Source of the DNA: Leptospirillum sp037442005
GTDB lineage: Bacteria > Nitrospirota > Leptospirillia > Leptospirillales > Leptospirillaceae
DNA: 64,000 nt
NCBI GenBank assembly: GCA_037442005.1
Contig: JBBIRA010000006.1
Location: 1-64,000, forward strand
Reading direction: 5' to 3'
Shown: in pieces, positions 49,079 to 57,248 of the stretch
How the letters are laid out: the number at the start of each line of letters is the position of its first letter
How positions within the stretch are numbered: the first letter of the stretch is position 1
Translations under genes and position numbers: made by a program
The notes under the pieces: generated by a model
The model's input: only the letters and a program-made list of their open reading frames with translations
Database searches by the model: none
What the model was told of the DNA's origin: nothing

Positions 49079-50896
49079 ATGGCGTCATGGGATGTGGTGG
49101 TCGTTGGCGGAGGCCATGCCGGCATTGAGGCGGCATTGGCCTCCTTAAGGAGGGGGTTACAAACGGTTCTCGTCACGTTACATCTGGATATGATAGGCCA
49201 AATGTCCTGTAACCCCTCGGTCGGGGGGATTGGTAAAGGCCATCTTGTGGCGGAGATTGAGGCGATGGGGGGCGGAATGGGCAAGCTCGCCGACCGGTCA
49301 GGTCTCCAGTTCAAGATGTTAAATACCCGCAAAGGGTATGCCGTTCAGGCCCTTCGTGTCCAGACGGACCGTTATCGTTACCGTGATCTGGCCCGGAGGC
49401 TCTTGGAGTCTTATCCGTGTCTGACGCTTCGCCAGGGAGAAGTTGTCGGGATCGAACGGGATGGATCCAGGATTCTGTCCCTTTTGCTTCACGATGAGAC
49501 AAGGATACAGGGCAAGTCCTTTGTCCTGACAACAGGAACCTTTCTTTCGGGAACACTCCATCTCGGTCTGTCGACGCTTGAAGGCGGGCGTGGCGGGGAC
49601 CGGTCTTCCCGTCGATTATCGGCGCCGCTCAGCGAAGAATTGGGGCTGACTCTCGGCCGCCTGAAAACAGGAACCCCTCCCCGTCTGTCTGGCAAAACAG
49701 TGGACTTTAGCAGGGTTCTTCCTCAGCCGGGAGACAACCCTCCGTCTTTTTTCTCTGAATCATCCTCTGCCCTTTTTTATGAAGGCGATCAGGTTCCCTG
49801 TCACCTGACCCGGACAACGGCGGAGACGGGCGAGATTATCCGGAGGAATCTCGACCGTTCTCCGCTTTATAGTGGCCGGATCCGCGGGATCGGTCCTCGC
49901 TATTGCCCGTCGATTGAGGACAAGGTCGTGAAATTTCCCGACCGGGATTCCCATCATATCTTTATCGAGCCTGAAGGGTTGGGTATTGATGAGGTCTATC
50001 CCAACGGGATTTCAACGAGTCTTCCGGTTGATGTTCAGGAGCAGGTGGTGGCCTCGATCCCGGGTCTTGAGAAAGCTGTCATTATGCGTCCGGGATATGC
50101 GGTAGAGTATGATTTTGTTTTTCCGGATCAGCTTGATCACGGCCTTCGGGTCCGCCATTTTGACAATCTCTTTCTCGCCGGCCAGATTAACGGGACTACG
50201 GGATATGAAGAAGCCGCCGGCCAGGGTCTTGTCGCCGGAATCAACGCGGGAAATGTGGTGCGCGATATTGCCCCCTGGTTTCCCGCCCGTTCTCTCTGTT
50301 ATCTGGGGGTCATGGTGGATGATCTGGTGACCCAGGGAGTCGATGAACCCTACAGGATGTTTACATCCCGGGCTGAAAACCGTCTGTCTCTCCGGTACCA
50401 TAATGCCGATGTGAGGCTTTCCCCTGTGGCGATTGAACTCGGTCTGTTGCCGCAGACCGCGAGGGAAGGTTTTCTGGAAAAAATGGACCGTTTTTCAACC
50501 TTGCGCCAGGAAATGAGCCGGATCAAAAGGGGTGGGAAAAAAGCGATTGACTGGTTGAAACGTCCTGAGGTGACTCTCGATGATCTTTTGTCGGAGGAAA
50601 TACAGGAGGGAGTGAATTGGCCTGAGTCCTGGAAGATCTCTTTTGAATCGGAGATCAAGTATGAGGGCTATGTTCAGATCAGCGATTCACGAAGCCCCCT
50701 GGCCAATGATACGCCGATCCCTGAAACGCTCCTGGAGGAAATTATTCCCGGGATCTCAAATGAGATGTTGGGCCGTCTCCGGAAAGCCCGGCCGGAAAGT
50801 TTCAGGGCGGCAATGGAAGTGAAAGGAATGACACCTGGGGCGTTGGAAGCGCTGAGAATGAGACTGAAACGGGAAAAATCCATTCATGGAAGCTGA
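49079..50896 (+). CDS. mnmG: tRNA uridine 5-carboxymethylaminomethyl modification enzyme MnmG
   Basis: A 605-residue FAD protein, partner of MnmE. It carries VVVVGGGHAGIEAALAS, the signature MSCNPSVGGIGKGHLVAEIEAMGG, LKTGTPPRL and GQINGTTGYEEAAGQGL. I chose the second ATG at 49079 because AGAGGA is six bases before it; the first ATG at 49073 has no spacing. Length is normal. The end overlaps rsmG by 11 bp. Confidence 0.96.
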   Translation: MASWDVVVVGGGHAGIEAALASLRRGLQTVLVTLHLDMIGQMSCNPSVGGIGKGHLVAEIEAMGGGMGKLADRSGLQFKMLNTRKGYAVQALRVQTDRYRYRDLARRLLESYPCLTLRQGEVVGIERDGSRILSLLLHDETRIQGKSFVLTTGTFLSGTLHLGLSTLEGGRGGDRSSRRLSAPLSEELGLTLGRLKTGTPPRLSGKTVDFSRVLPQPGDNPPSFFSESSSALFYEGDQVPCHLTRTTAETGEIIRRNLDRSPLYSGRIRGIGPRYCPSIEDKVVKFPDRDSHHIFIEPEGLGIDEVYPNGISTSLPVDVQEQVVASIPGLEKAVIMRPGYAVEYDFVFPDQLDHGLRVRHFDNLFLAGQINGTTGYEEAAGQGLVAGINAGNVVRDIAPWFPARSLCYLGVMVDDLVTQGVDEPYRMFTSRAENRLSLRYHNADVRLSPVAIELGLLPQTAREGFLEKMDRFSTLRQEMSRIKRGGKKAIDWLKRPEVTLDDLLSEEIQEGVNWPESWKISFESEIKYEGYVQISDSRSPLANDTPIPETLLEEIIPGISNEMLGRLRKARPESFRAAMEVKGMTPGALEALRMRLKREKSIHGS

Positions 50897-51536
50897 TCAG
50901 CGTGAACGGGTCCATGCGTATGTACAGCTTCTGGAAGAATGGAATGAACGGGTTCGCCTGACGGGCTATAAGTCAAAGGACGAGATCCTTCACCACTTGA
51001 TCGTCGAACCGGTTAGCGCATTTGATCATTTTTCCCTGGGCGATGAGTCTCATCCTCTGGTGGATTTAGGCTCCGGTAACGGTTCTCCAGGAATTGTTTT
51101 TGCCATTCTCGCCCCTCACCGGAGGGTCTGTCTGGTTGAACGGCGACAAAAAAAAATGACCTTTCTTCTTTATGCGGCGGGAAAACTGAAACTGGATAAT
51201 GTGCGCGTTCTTCCCGATATCGCTGAAGTTGGCCCCTGTCCCACGGAGGTCCTGGACGTCTGGGCCAAGGCCGTCTCCTGGCCTGATCTTTATCAGGCGA
51301 TCCTTCCGGTGTCATCTCAGTTCAAGTCCGTCCGTCTCCGGAAGTTCGGAGCCGATACGCCTCTTTTCCCTTGCTCTTCTTCTGTGATTCATGTCATAAC
51401 TGTCAAGAATTTTCTGAACCGGTATTCTTCTGTCCCGGAAGAAAGTCTGCAGGTGGGTGAGGTTTATTTGCCCGGAATTGAAGGGGTTTCTGGAGATTGT
51501 TCCACGTGGAACAATCCTGAAAAAATCAATCAGTAA
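50886..51536 (+). CDS. rsmG: 16S rRNA (guanine-N7) methyltransferase RsmG
   Basis: A 216-residue SAM enzyme that methylates G527 of 16S rRNA. The amino part ELLEEWNERVRLTGYKSKDE-like segment (QLLEEWNERVRLTGY) is typical, motif I is LVDLGSGNGSPGIVFAI and RRQKKMTFL follows. The carboxyl end is divergent and its last 15 codons contain a perfect parS site, encoding STWNNPE. It overlaps mnmG and is followed 18 bp later by parA. Confidence 0.92.
   Translation: MEADQRERVHAYVQLLEEWNERVRLTGYKSKDEILHHLIVEPVSAFDHFSLGDESHPLVDLGSGNGSPGIVFAILAPHRRVCLVERRQKKMTFLLYAAGKLKLDNVRVLPDIAEVGPCPTEVLDVWAKAVSWPDLYQAILPVSSQFKSVRLRKFGADTPLFPCSSSVIHVITVKNFLNRYSSVPEESLQVGEVYLPGIEGVSGDCSTWNNPEKINQ
51498..51513. other. parS: parS centromere site 2
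   Basis: TGTTCCACGTGGAACA is a perfect 16 bp ParB site and part of a perfect 20 bp palindrome, ATTGTTCCACGTGGAACAAT (51496-51515). It lies at the 3' end of rsmG, 42 bp before parA, so ParB binding could also influence par expression. Confidence 0.93.
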
Positions 51537-51554
51537 TTGAGTCGGAGGCGGTTG

Positions 51555-52319
51555 ATGCCAAGAGTGATGGCGGTTGCGAATCAGAAAGGGGGGGTGGGAA
51601 AAACAACGACAACAATCAATCTTGCGGCGTCTCTTGCCGTGGAAGAGAAAAAAGTGTTGATCGTTGACCTTGATCCCCAGGGGAATACGACCAGTGGGCT
51701 TGGTATCTCTCTCTCTCCGGGAGCCCCTTCTTCCTACCAGTTCCTGGTTGGAACCCGGTCACTGGGGGAGTGTGTGTTGACCACCGGCCTCAAGTATCTC
51801 ACCTTGTTGCCTGGAACGATCCAGATGGCGGGCTTTGAGGTGGAGGGAGCCAAGATGGCGAATCCCCACCTGGCGCTTCGCAATAAAATGAATGAGTCAT
51901 ACTTTTCCCAGTTTGATTTTATTTTTCTGGATTGCCCCCCTTCTCTGGGCTACATTACCATCAACGCGCTGGTGGCCTCCCATTCAGTGCTGATCCCGGT
52001 TCAATGCGAGTTTTTTGCACTGGAAGGGCTGTCCCATCTGTTGAAAACGTTGGAGAGGGTCAGGAAGAGCTGGAATCCTGCCCTGGAAATTGAAGGGATT
52101 CTTCCGACGATGTTTGACAAGAGAAACCGGCTCTCGAACCAGGTGCTTGATGAGTTGAAGGATCATTTTCCGGAAATGGTGTTCAAGAGTGTCATCCCGA
52201 GAAATGTCACCCTGGGAGAAGCACCCAGTCATGGCAAACCGGTTCTTCTGTATGATGCGATGAGCCGGGGAGCCCAGTCCTATCTCAACCTGGCACGGGA
52301 GATTCTGGCATATGGCTAA
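51555..52319 (+). CDS. parA: Chromosome partitioning ATPase ParA (Soj)
   Basis: A 254-residue Walker-type ATPase without an amino-terminal DNA-binding domain, as in chromosomal Soj. The deviant Walker A is ANQKGGVGKTTTTINLAAS, followed by DLDPQGNTTSGLG and FIFLDCPPSLGYITINAL. The ATG at 51555 has GGAGG 6 bases upstream; an in-frame TTG at 51537 is less well placed. It overlaps parB by 8 bp and acts with it on the parS sites. Confidence 0.96.
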   Translation: MPRVMAVANQKGGVGKTTTTINLAASLAVEEKKVLIVDLDPQGNTTSGLGISLSPGAPSSYQFLVGTRSLGECVLTTGLKYLTLLPGTIQMAGFEVEGAKMANPHLALRNKMNESYFSQFDFIFLDCPPSLGYITINALVASHSVLIPVQCEFFALEGLSHLLKTLERVRKSWNPALEIEGILPTMFDKRNRLSNQVLDELKDHFPEMVFKSVIPRNVTLGEAPSHGKPVLLYDAMSRGAQSYLNLAREILAYG

Positions 52320-53172
52320 AAGCGGATTGGGCCGGGGGCTTGATTCTCTGTTTGACCCGGAAGGTCTTCAGCACGAAGGTGATATTGTCACGATACCCCT
52401 GGTGGATATTCAGGTGAACCCCCATCAGCCCCGGAAAACCTTCCGGGAGGAAGAACTGCAGGAGATGGTGGAGTCCCTGGCCACCCACGGAATCTTGCAA
52501 CCGGTCATTGTGACAAGAATACCCGATCGGGGAGATGGATATTTCCTGGTGGCAGGGGAACGTCGTTTCCGTGCGGCCACCCGCCTCGGCTGGGAGGGGA
52601 TTCCGGCGATCCTCAAGGACATTCCGGAGAGGAATCTCCTTGAAATTGCCCTGGTGGAAAATCTTCAGCGCGCAGATTTGAATCCGGTGGAGATTGCCGT
52701 TGGTCTCAACCAGTTGATTGAAGAATGCACCTGGACGCAGGAGCAGGTGGCCAAACATCTGGGGATGAAGCGGCCGACCATTGCCAACTATCTTCGGATT
52801 CTTGCGTTGCCACCTGAAACGCTCGGCCGGATTGAGTCGGGAGAGCTGAACATGGGCCATGCCAAGGTTCTTCTGGGAATCAAGGATCCCCAATGGCAGC
52901 GGGAAATGGAAACGACCATCCTTGAAGAAGGGCTTTCAGTCCGGGGATTGGAACAAAGTGTCGGCAAGAAGAAAGGTGTCCGGAAAGTGGTTCCGTCATG
53001 GGTCGGCCACAGACAGATTGAACTGACCAGGACGTTCGGCCGGTCTGTGAAGATCCGGCCGGGGAAAAAATCGTTTCAGGTGGTGATGGAAATCCGGAAC
53101 GAGGAGGACCTTGACGGTTTGATCCGCCAGTGGGGAATTTCCGGCAACGGCAGTGAAGAAAAGGAGTCGTAA
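52312..53172 (+). CDS. parB: Chromosome partitioning protein ParB (Spo0J)
   Basis: A 286-residue DNA-binding CTPase-type ParB. The start KSGLGRGLDSLF is typical of chromosomal ParB. The CTP-binding region includes NPHQPRKTFREEELQEMVES and GERRFRAATRLGW, followed by ENLQRADLNPVE and a helix-turn-helix (TQEQVAKHLGMKRPTIANYLR). Its carboxyl dimerisation domain is present. It is expected to bind the sites at 44461 and 51498. The stop overlaps the next start by one base. Confidence 0.96.
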   Translation: MAKSGLGRGLDSLFDPEGLQHEGDIVTIPLVDIQVNPHQPRKTFREEELQEMVESLATHGILQPVIVTRIPDRGDGYFLVAGERRFRAATRLGWEGIPAILKDIPERNLLEIALVENLQRADLNPVEIAVGLNQLIEECTWTQEQVAKHLGMKRPTIANYLRILALPPETLGRIESGELNMGHAKVLLGIKDPQWQREMETTILEEGLSVRGLEQSVGKKKGVRKVVPSWVGHRQIELTRTFGRSVKIRPGKKSFQVVMEIRNEEDLDGLIRQWGISGNGSEEKES

Positions 53173-53555
53173 TGGCGTCAGACGGGAATATGTTGAAACA
53201 CCAGTCGGGGTTTTCCGGAAAAAACATTACAGCGTTTTTGGGAAAAGAAACCTATTTCAAGGGCGTTATTCAGTTTGAAGGGACCATGCGGATCGATGGA
53301 AAGGTGGAAGGGGAAATTGTCTCCGATCATACGCTCATTATCGGGGAGACCGCGGAAATCGATGGCCAGGTCAATGTAAAAACAGTGGTTTGTGGCGGAA
53401 AAGTTTCCGGTGAAATTGCCTCGGGAGAATCCCTTCAGCTGGTGAAGCCGGCAAAAGTCAGGGCCAAGATCAGGACCCAGAGCCTGCTGATTGAAGAGGG
53501 AGTCCTTTTTAACGGGGAATGTGAAATGCCCGGGACCGCTACCGACGTTTCATAG
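53172..53555 (+). CDS. Bactofilin (polymer-forming cytoskeletal protein)
   Basis: A 127-residue protein with the bactofilin beta-helix repeats: AFLGKETYFKGVIQFEGTMR, IDGKVEGEIVSDHTLIIGE, IDGQVNVKTVVCGGKVSGEI, VRAKIRTQSLLIEEGVLFNG. Bactofilins self-assemble into filaments without nucleotide. In Myxococcus, bactofilins position the ParABS machinery; here the gene starts on the last base of parB, which suggests a similar link by inference. The flexible ends are short. Confidence 0.93.
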   Translation: MASDGNMLKHQSGFSGKNITAFLGKETYFKGVIQFEGTMRIDGKVEGEIVSDHTLIIGETAEIDGQVNVKTVVCGGKVSGEIASGESLQLVKPAKVRAKIRTQSLLIEEGVLFNGECEMPGTATDVS

Positions 53556-53570
53556 TCTGGAAGTATAGTG

Positions 53571-54671
53571 ATGAAAGAAAAAATACTGGTAGGAATGAGT
53601 GGCGGGGTTGATTCGGCTGTCGCCGCCCTCAAAATGAAAGAGGCGGGTTTTGATGTCACCGGGGCGATCATCGAGATCTGGGAGCCTGAAGAAGATTCCA
53701 ATTGCGACAGTGCCAACGGGCAGAAACCATGGTCAGAGCGGGGATGCTGCCATGTTCCGATGGTGCAGTATCTGTGCGAAGAGGTTCTGGAAATCCCCTT
53801 TGTTCAAGTGGATCGCCGGGAAGGATTCCGGACAAAAGTCATGGATCCTTTTCGCAATGAATATCTTGAAGCCAAGACCCCTAATCCCTGTGTAACCTGC
53901 AATGCCAGTGTTAAAATCCATGAACTCCTGAATCTGGCCGACCGGTTGGGGATCCATCATGTGGCGACCGGTCATTATGCCCGAAAAGTCTTTTCTGAAA
54001 AAACCGGTCGACACCATGTGGCAAAAGGAAAAGATCCTAAGAAAGACCAGTCATACTTTTTATCAAAACTCTCCCACCATGAAATTGCCCGCATGGAGTG
54101 GCCGCTCGCGGAACTGACTAAAGAGGAAGTCCGTAATCTGGCCAGAGAAGCAGGGTTCCCGGTCATGGAAATGGTGGAAAACATGGAAGCCTGTTTTGTC
54201 TCTGACCGGAATCTGAAAAGCTATCTTGACCGTTGGATCCCGGTCGAGATGAAGGGAAAATGGAATGCGGTGAACCCTTCCGGAGAAGTGCTGGGCTCTC
54301 TCGACGGGGGGTTGGGGCTGACCAGAGGACAACGCCGGGGGATCGGGACAGGTTTCGGGGAACGTGTCTATGTACTGGACATTGATCCTGACAAAAAACA
54401 GGTGGTTCTGGGTTCTCAGGAGGAACTGGCGGTCTCTTCCTGCCTTCTTTCAGACTGGACAGGGATCGACCCTGGAACGGTCGAAGGGGCTCTCCGGGTT
54501 GTCTTCCGGTCCTCGATGACTCCGGTTCCTTGCCGGATTGAGGGGGTGGATGATCGCGGCCGGATCCGGCTATCGCTTGAAACGCCTTCCCTGTGGGTCT
54601 CCCCGGGACAGGTGGGAGTGATCCTTCTGGAGGGAGACCTGGTTCTCGGAGCCGGAACAATCGCCTTGTGA
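53571..54671 (+). CDS. mnmA: tRNA-specific 2-thiouridylase MnmA
   Basis: A 366-residue ATP-dependent enzyme that makes 2-thiouridine at tRNA position 34. It has the PP-loop VGMSGGVDSAVAA, the first catalytic cysteine in TPNPCVTCN and the second in MEACFVSD, plus KKDQSYFLSKL. The ATG at 53571 is preferred over a GTG one codon earlier, with GGAAG about 8 bases upstream. It modifies the same base as MnmE-MnmG, encoded nearby. An exonuclease gene follows by 30 bp. Confidence 0.95.
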   Translation: MKEKILVGMSGGVDSAVAALKMKEAGFDVTGAIIEIWEPEEDSNCDSANGQKPWSERGCCHVPMVQYLCEEVLEIPFVQVDRREGFRTKVMDPFRNEYLEAKTPNPCVTCNASVKIHELLNLADRLGIHHVATGHYARKVFSEKTGRHHVAKGKDPKKDQSYFLSKLSHHEIARMEWPLAELTKEEVRNLAREAGFPVMEMVENMEACFVSDRNLKSYLDRWIPVEMKGKWNAVNPSGEVLGSLDGGLGLTRGQRRGIGTGFGERVYVLDIDPDKKQVVLGSQEELAVSSCLLSDWTGIDPGTVEGALRVVFRSSMTPVPCRIEGVDDRGRIRLSLETPSLWVSPGQVGVILLEGDLVLGAGTIAL

Positions 54672-54701
54672 CATCGACATAATAAAATTAAGGGAGAGGG
54701 T

Positions 54702-55469
54702 TTGAGAATCGCGTTTCTTGATGTAGAAACATCGGGTCTTTTGAGAGATCCGTCCGCCCGGGTGGTCGAATGGGGCTTGTCGGTCTGGGAAGGCGAGAAA
54801 GAGATTTTCAGGGGAGAAAGTCTCGTGAGTGGGGACAGTAAAATTCCGGAGGAAGTGAGCCGGATTAACGGGATCACGACTGAAATGACCGTCGGGTTTC
54901 CGACCTTCCCTGAAATCTGGAATCAATGGAAGCCCTCTCTTGAGGGGGCCATCGTGGTGGCACACAATCTGTCATTTGATATGGGAATGATGAATCGGGA
55001 CCTGATGCGGGCCGGGATTCCACCCGAAGGCAATCCGGGTATTGACTCACTGGCGATGTTCCGGCGGATGATGCCGGATTTATCGTCATATAAACTGACG
55101 GAGCTGGTGAAGACAATGGGAGTCATTCATCAGAATCCCCACCGGGCATTGGGTGATGTTGACGCGATGAGAGAGGTGTTGACGCGGCTGTTCGAAAAGC
55201 CCCTGGCCACCCATGATGAGGGAGTCCTCCGGATGTGGTGTTCCTGGGGAGGGACAAGTGCCCATCGGTACCAGAAAGATGTTCTGGTGTGGTCCCGGGA
55301 GCGGAGTATTCCCGTGACCATCAGCCGCCAGTTTCCCGGAGGTCTTCTTTCCTGGGGAAAAATGTCGGGAACGGTTATTTCCCTGAATGGAGAAACAGTG
55401 CGGATCCGGGATCAGGAAGGGAATGAGTTGTCCATCCCGATGGAAGAAATCATGGCTGTGAACCTGTGA
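54702..55469 (+). CDS. DnaQ-like 3'-5' exonuclease
   Basis: A 255-residue DEDDh exonuclease with the motifs in order: FLDVETSG (Asp and Glu), VVAHNLSFDMGMMN, and HRALGDVDAMREVL (His and Asp). Residues after about 165 form an extra region with strand-rich end (GTVISLNGETVRIRDQEG). Such proteins act in proofreading or nucleic-acid turnover; the specific role is open. The start is TTG with GGGAGAGGG upstream. It is in the same direction as mnmA and rnc. Confidence 0.85.
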   Translation: MRIAFLDVETSGLLRDPSARVVEWGLSVWEGEKEIFRGESLVSGDSKIPEEVSRINGITTEMTVGFPTFPEIWNQWKPSLEGAIVVAHNLSFDMGMMNRDLMRAGIPPEGNPGIDSLAMFRRMMPDLSSYKLTELVKTMGVIHQNPHRALGDVDAMREVLTRLFEKPLATHDEGVLRMWCSWGGTSAHRYQKDVLVWSRERSIPVTISRQFPGGLLSWGKMSGTVISLNGETVRIRDQEGNELSIPMEEIMAVNL

Positions 55470-55527
55470 TTTTAGAAAAAAAGAAAAATCTGTTGGATTT
55501 GACTTAAAGTTTATGGGACAATGCCGC

Positions 55528-55556
55528 CACGGACCGTGCCGTTTTCACGGAAAACG
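55528..55556 (+). promoter_or_regulatory. Two adjacent inverted repeats in the rnc leader
   Basis: CACGG-A-CCGTG (55528-55538) is followed one base later by CGTTTTC-ACG-GAAAACG (55540-55556). The CCGTG and CACGG parts can also pair with each other, so alternative folds are possible. They lie 55-85 bases before the RNase III start. RNase III genes are known to be autoregulated by cleavage of a 5' leader hairpin in E. coli; here this is inference. Confidence 0.5.
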
Positions 55557-55611
55557 TCAACCAAGAGATTGGTAAACGAATTGATAAAATCAATCTGAAC
55601 AGGAGGAATCA

Positions 55612-56766
55612 TTGTTTGAATATCGGGGTAAGACCCTTCCCCGATCACCCGAGTTGCTGATCCGTATCCTTGGATTGCCTTATAAGGAAAATCTCAGGAT
55701 TGAGGAGGCGTTGACCCATCGGTCGGCGTCCCATGAACGGGGAAGAAAGAATCCGGTTCCGAACTATGAGCGTCTCGAGTTTCTTGGAGACAGGGTTATT
55801 GGACTGATCGTGAGCGAGTATCTCTTGAATACCTGGCCCGCCGCCAATGAAGGCGACATCGGGCAGATTTTCTCGACCATCGTCAGTACCCAGACACTGG
55901 CCTCCATCTCAAGGCGGATGGATCTCGGTTATTTTATGATCCTCGGAAAAGGCAGCCACTCTTCGGGAGATCGGGATAATCCATCCATTCTTGCCGACAC
56001 GCTGGAGTCAGTGACCGCGTGTCTCTATCTTGAATATGGTCTTGAGACAGTCCGTCAGGTGATGATTCCCTGGTTTGCTCAACCGCTTCGGGAAATTGTC
56101 ATTGGACTGGAACAGGCCAACCTTCTGAAGGAGAGCCGCGATTCCCGTGATAAAAAAGAGCCGGAACCGGTAGCCAGTCCCGTGGCCCCTATTGTTCCAA
56201 GGAGAGGACAGCCCTTAAACTACAAGATGCTGGTGCAGAAATGGAGCCAGCGAAATCATGGTGTTCAGCCGGATTACCGGATCATCGAGGAGTCAGGTCC
56301 TCCCCACCAGCGAAAGTATCGCGTGGGAGCCTTTGTCAAGGATGAACTGATCGCCACGGGAGAAACGACGACCAAGAGAGGGGCGTCGATTCTGGCGGCC
56401 AGACATGCCTGGGAGACGGTCAACGCGTCCGAGGGACAACAGGCGACGGACCAGGCCAAAGTTCTCGAAGAGACTCCTGCCGGAGAGCCGGATGAGGTAT
56501 CCGCGGGAATTGAGCAGGATAAGCCGGAACCCTTGGTTCAAAGGGGGGAGGATTCAGACGAACAGTCGTCCTTTGAGCCCACAACGGCCGAAGAGGAAGA
56601 GCAGGCCCGCCATAGTCAGGAAGATCAGCCTGAAGAGTTGGTCCATGAAACCGCTTCTCTAGGCAGATTCGGTCATGAGCCGGTCCGGGACATGTTGCCA
56701 GAACCGCCTGCGACTGGTGAAGAAAAAAGAGAAGAACCCCTCGAAGAAACGCGTTCAGTCCCTTAA
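55612..56766 (+). CDS. rnc: Ribonuclease III with long acidic tail
   Basis: A 384-residue double-strand-specific RNase. The RNase III domain has NYERLEFLGDRVIG (E53, E56, D60) and LADTLESVTACLYLE (D129, E132). A proline/glutamate linker of about 30 residues leads to a dsRNA-binding domain at about 203-270 (NYKMLVQKWSQR, TTTKRGASILAARHAWE). Then follow about 115 residues rich in E, P, Q and D that have no domain I recognise; usual RNase III is about 230 residues. A TTG start at 55612 has AGGAGG 5 bases upstream. Confidence 0.93.
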   Translation: MFEYRGKTLPRSPELLIRILGLPYKENLRIEEALTHRSASHERGRKNPVPNYERLEFLGDRVIGLIVSEYLLNTWPAANEGDIGQIFSTIVSTQTLASISRRMDLGYFMILGKGSHSSGDRDNPSILADTLESVTACLYLEYGLETVRQVMIPWFAQPLREIVIGLEQANLLKESRDSRDKKEPEPVASPVAPIVPRRGQPLNYKMLVQKWSQRNHGVQPDYRIIEESGPPHQRKYRVGAFVKDELIATGETTTKRGASILAARHAWETVNASEGQQATDQAKVLEETPAGEPDEVSAGIEQDKPEPLVQRGEDSDEQSSFEPTTAEEEEQARHSQEDQPEELVHETASLGRFGHEPVRDMLPEPPATGEEKREEPLEETRSVP

Positions 56767-56769
56767 GGT

Positions 56770-56810
56770 CGATGAAAATAAAAAGGCCAACCCGGAATGG
56801 GCTGGCCTTT
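56770..56810 (-). terminator. Intrinsic terminator of the 43-residue membrane protein gene
   Basis: AAAGGCCA-x-CCC pairs with GGG-x-TGGCCTTT around a five-base loop; read on the minus strand it is followed by TTTTTATTTT. It lies 41 bases after the small gene's stop and 5 bases after the rnc stop, so it may also end the rnc message. Confidence 0.85.
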
Positions 56811-56851
56811 GCCTTGTTACGTCTTAGGAAAATACGCGAGGGAGGGGATTC

Positions 56852-56983
56852 TTACAAACCGCCGATGGGGGTGTGGTTGGCGACCGAATACAGGTGACCA
56901 AACACAAGGATTAACGCAACGAGGGTACCCACCACGGACAGATAGGTAAAGGCAACGCCGCCTGAATCAGAGAATCTTTTCAT
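56852..56983 (-). CDS. Small single-helix membrane protein, 43 residues
   Basis: MKRFSDSGGVAFTYLSVVGT continues through one hydrophobic helix (about 12-32) to a short end NHTPIGGL. AAGGAGG is 6 bases before the ATG, an ideal site, and an intrinsic terminator follows, so it is a real transcription unit. I do not recognise the family. Small proteins of this type are often accessory subunits of respiratory or transport complexes. It stands alone on the minus strand between rightward rnc and tusA. Confidence 0.75.
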   Translation of the reverse strand: MKRFSDSGGVAFTYLSVVGTLVALILVFGHLYSVANHTPIGGL

Positions 56984-57108
56984 GTAGTCCTCCTTTTGAG
57001 CGCCATCGAAACAGGATCCATTGAAGTCCCGCCACATATCCTTTTGGGTATCTCAATGAATGGAATAGGAGAAATCCGTGACGTCATCTCATCCGCTTGG
57101 GACGGGAT

Positions 57109-57153
57109 GTTTCACAAATGAAACGTATCATGGGTTAAACAGTTTGTCAACCC
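57109..57153. repeat. Two inverted repeats upstream of the small membrane protein and tusA
   Basis: GTTTCA-4-TGAAAC (57109-57124) and GGGTT...AACCC (57132-57153, with inner AAAC-A-GTTT) lie side by side in the 265 bp divergent gap, next to an AT-rich tract (57155-57190). They could be operators or, for the second, a hairpin. The first resembles a parS half pair but is two bases too long. Confidence 0.45.
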
Positions 57154-57248
57154 GTCATATTTTAAAATAATATATTGGTTTTATTTAGTGTTACAGGATA
57201 ATGAAGCCAAGTATCCATTAACCCGCTATGAAACCGTAAGGAGAGGCC

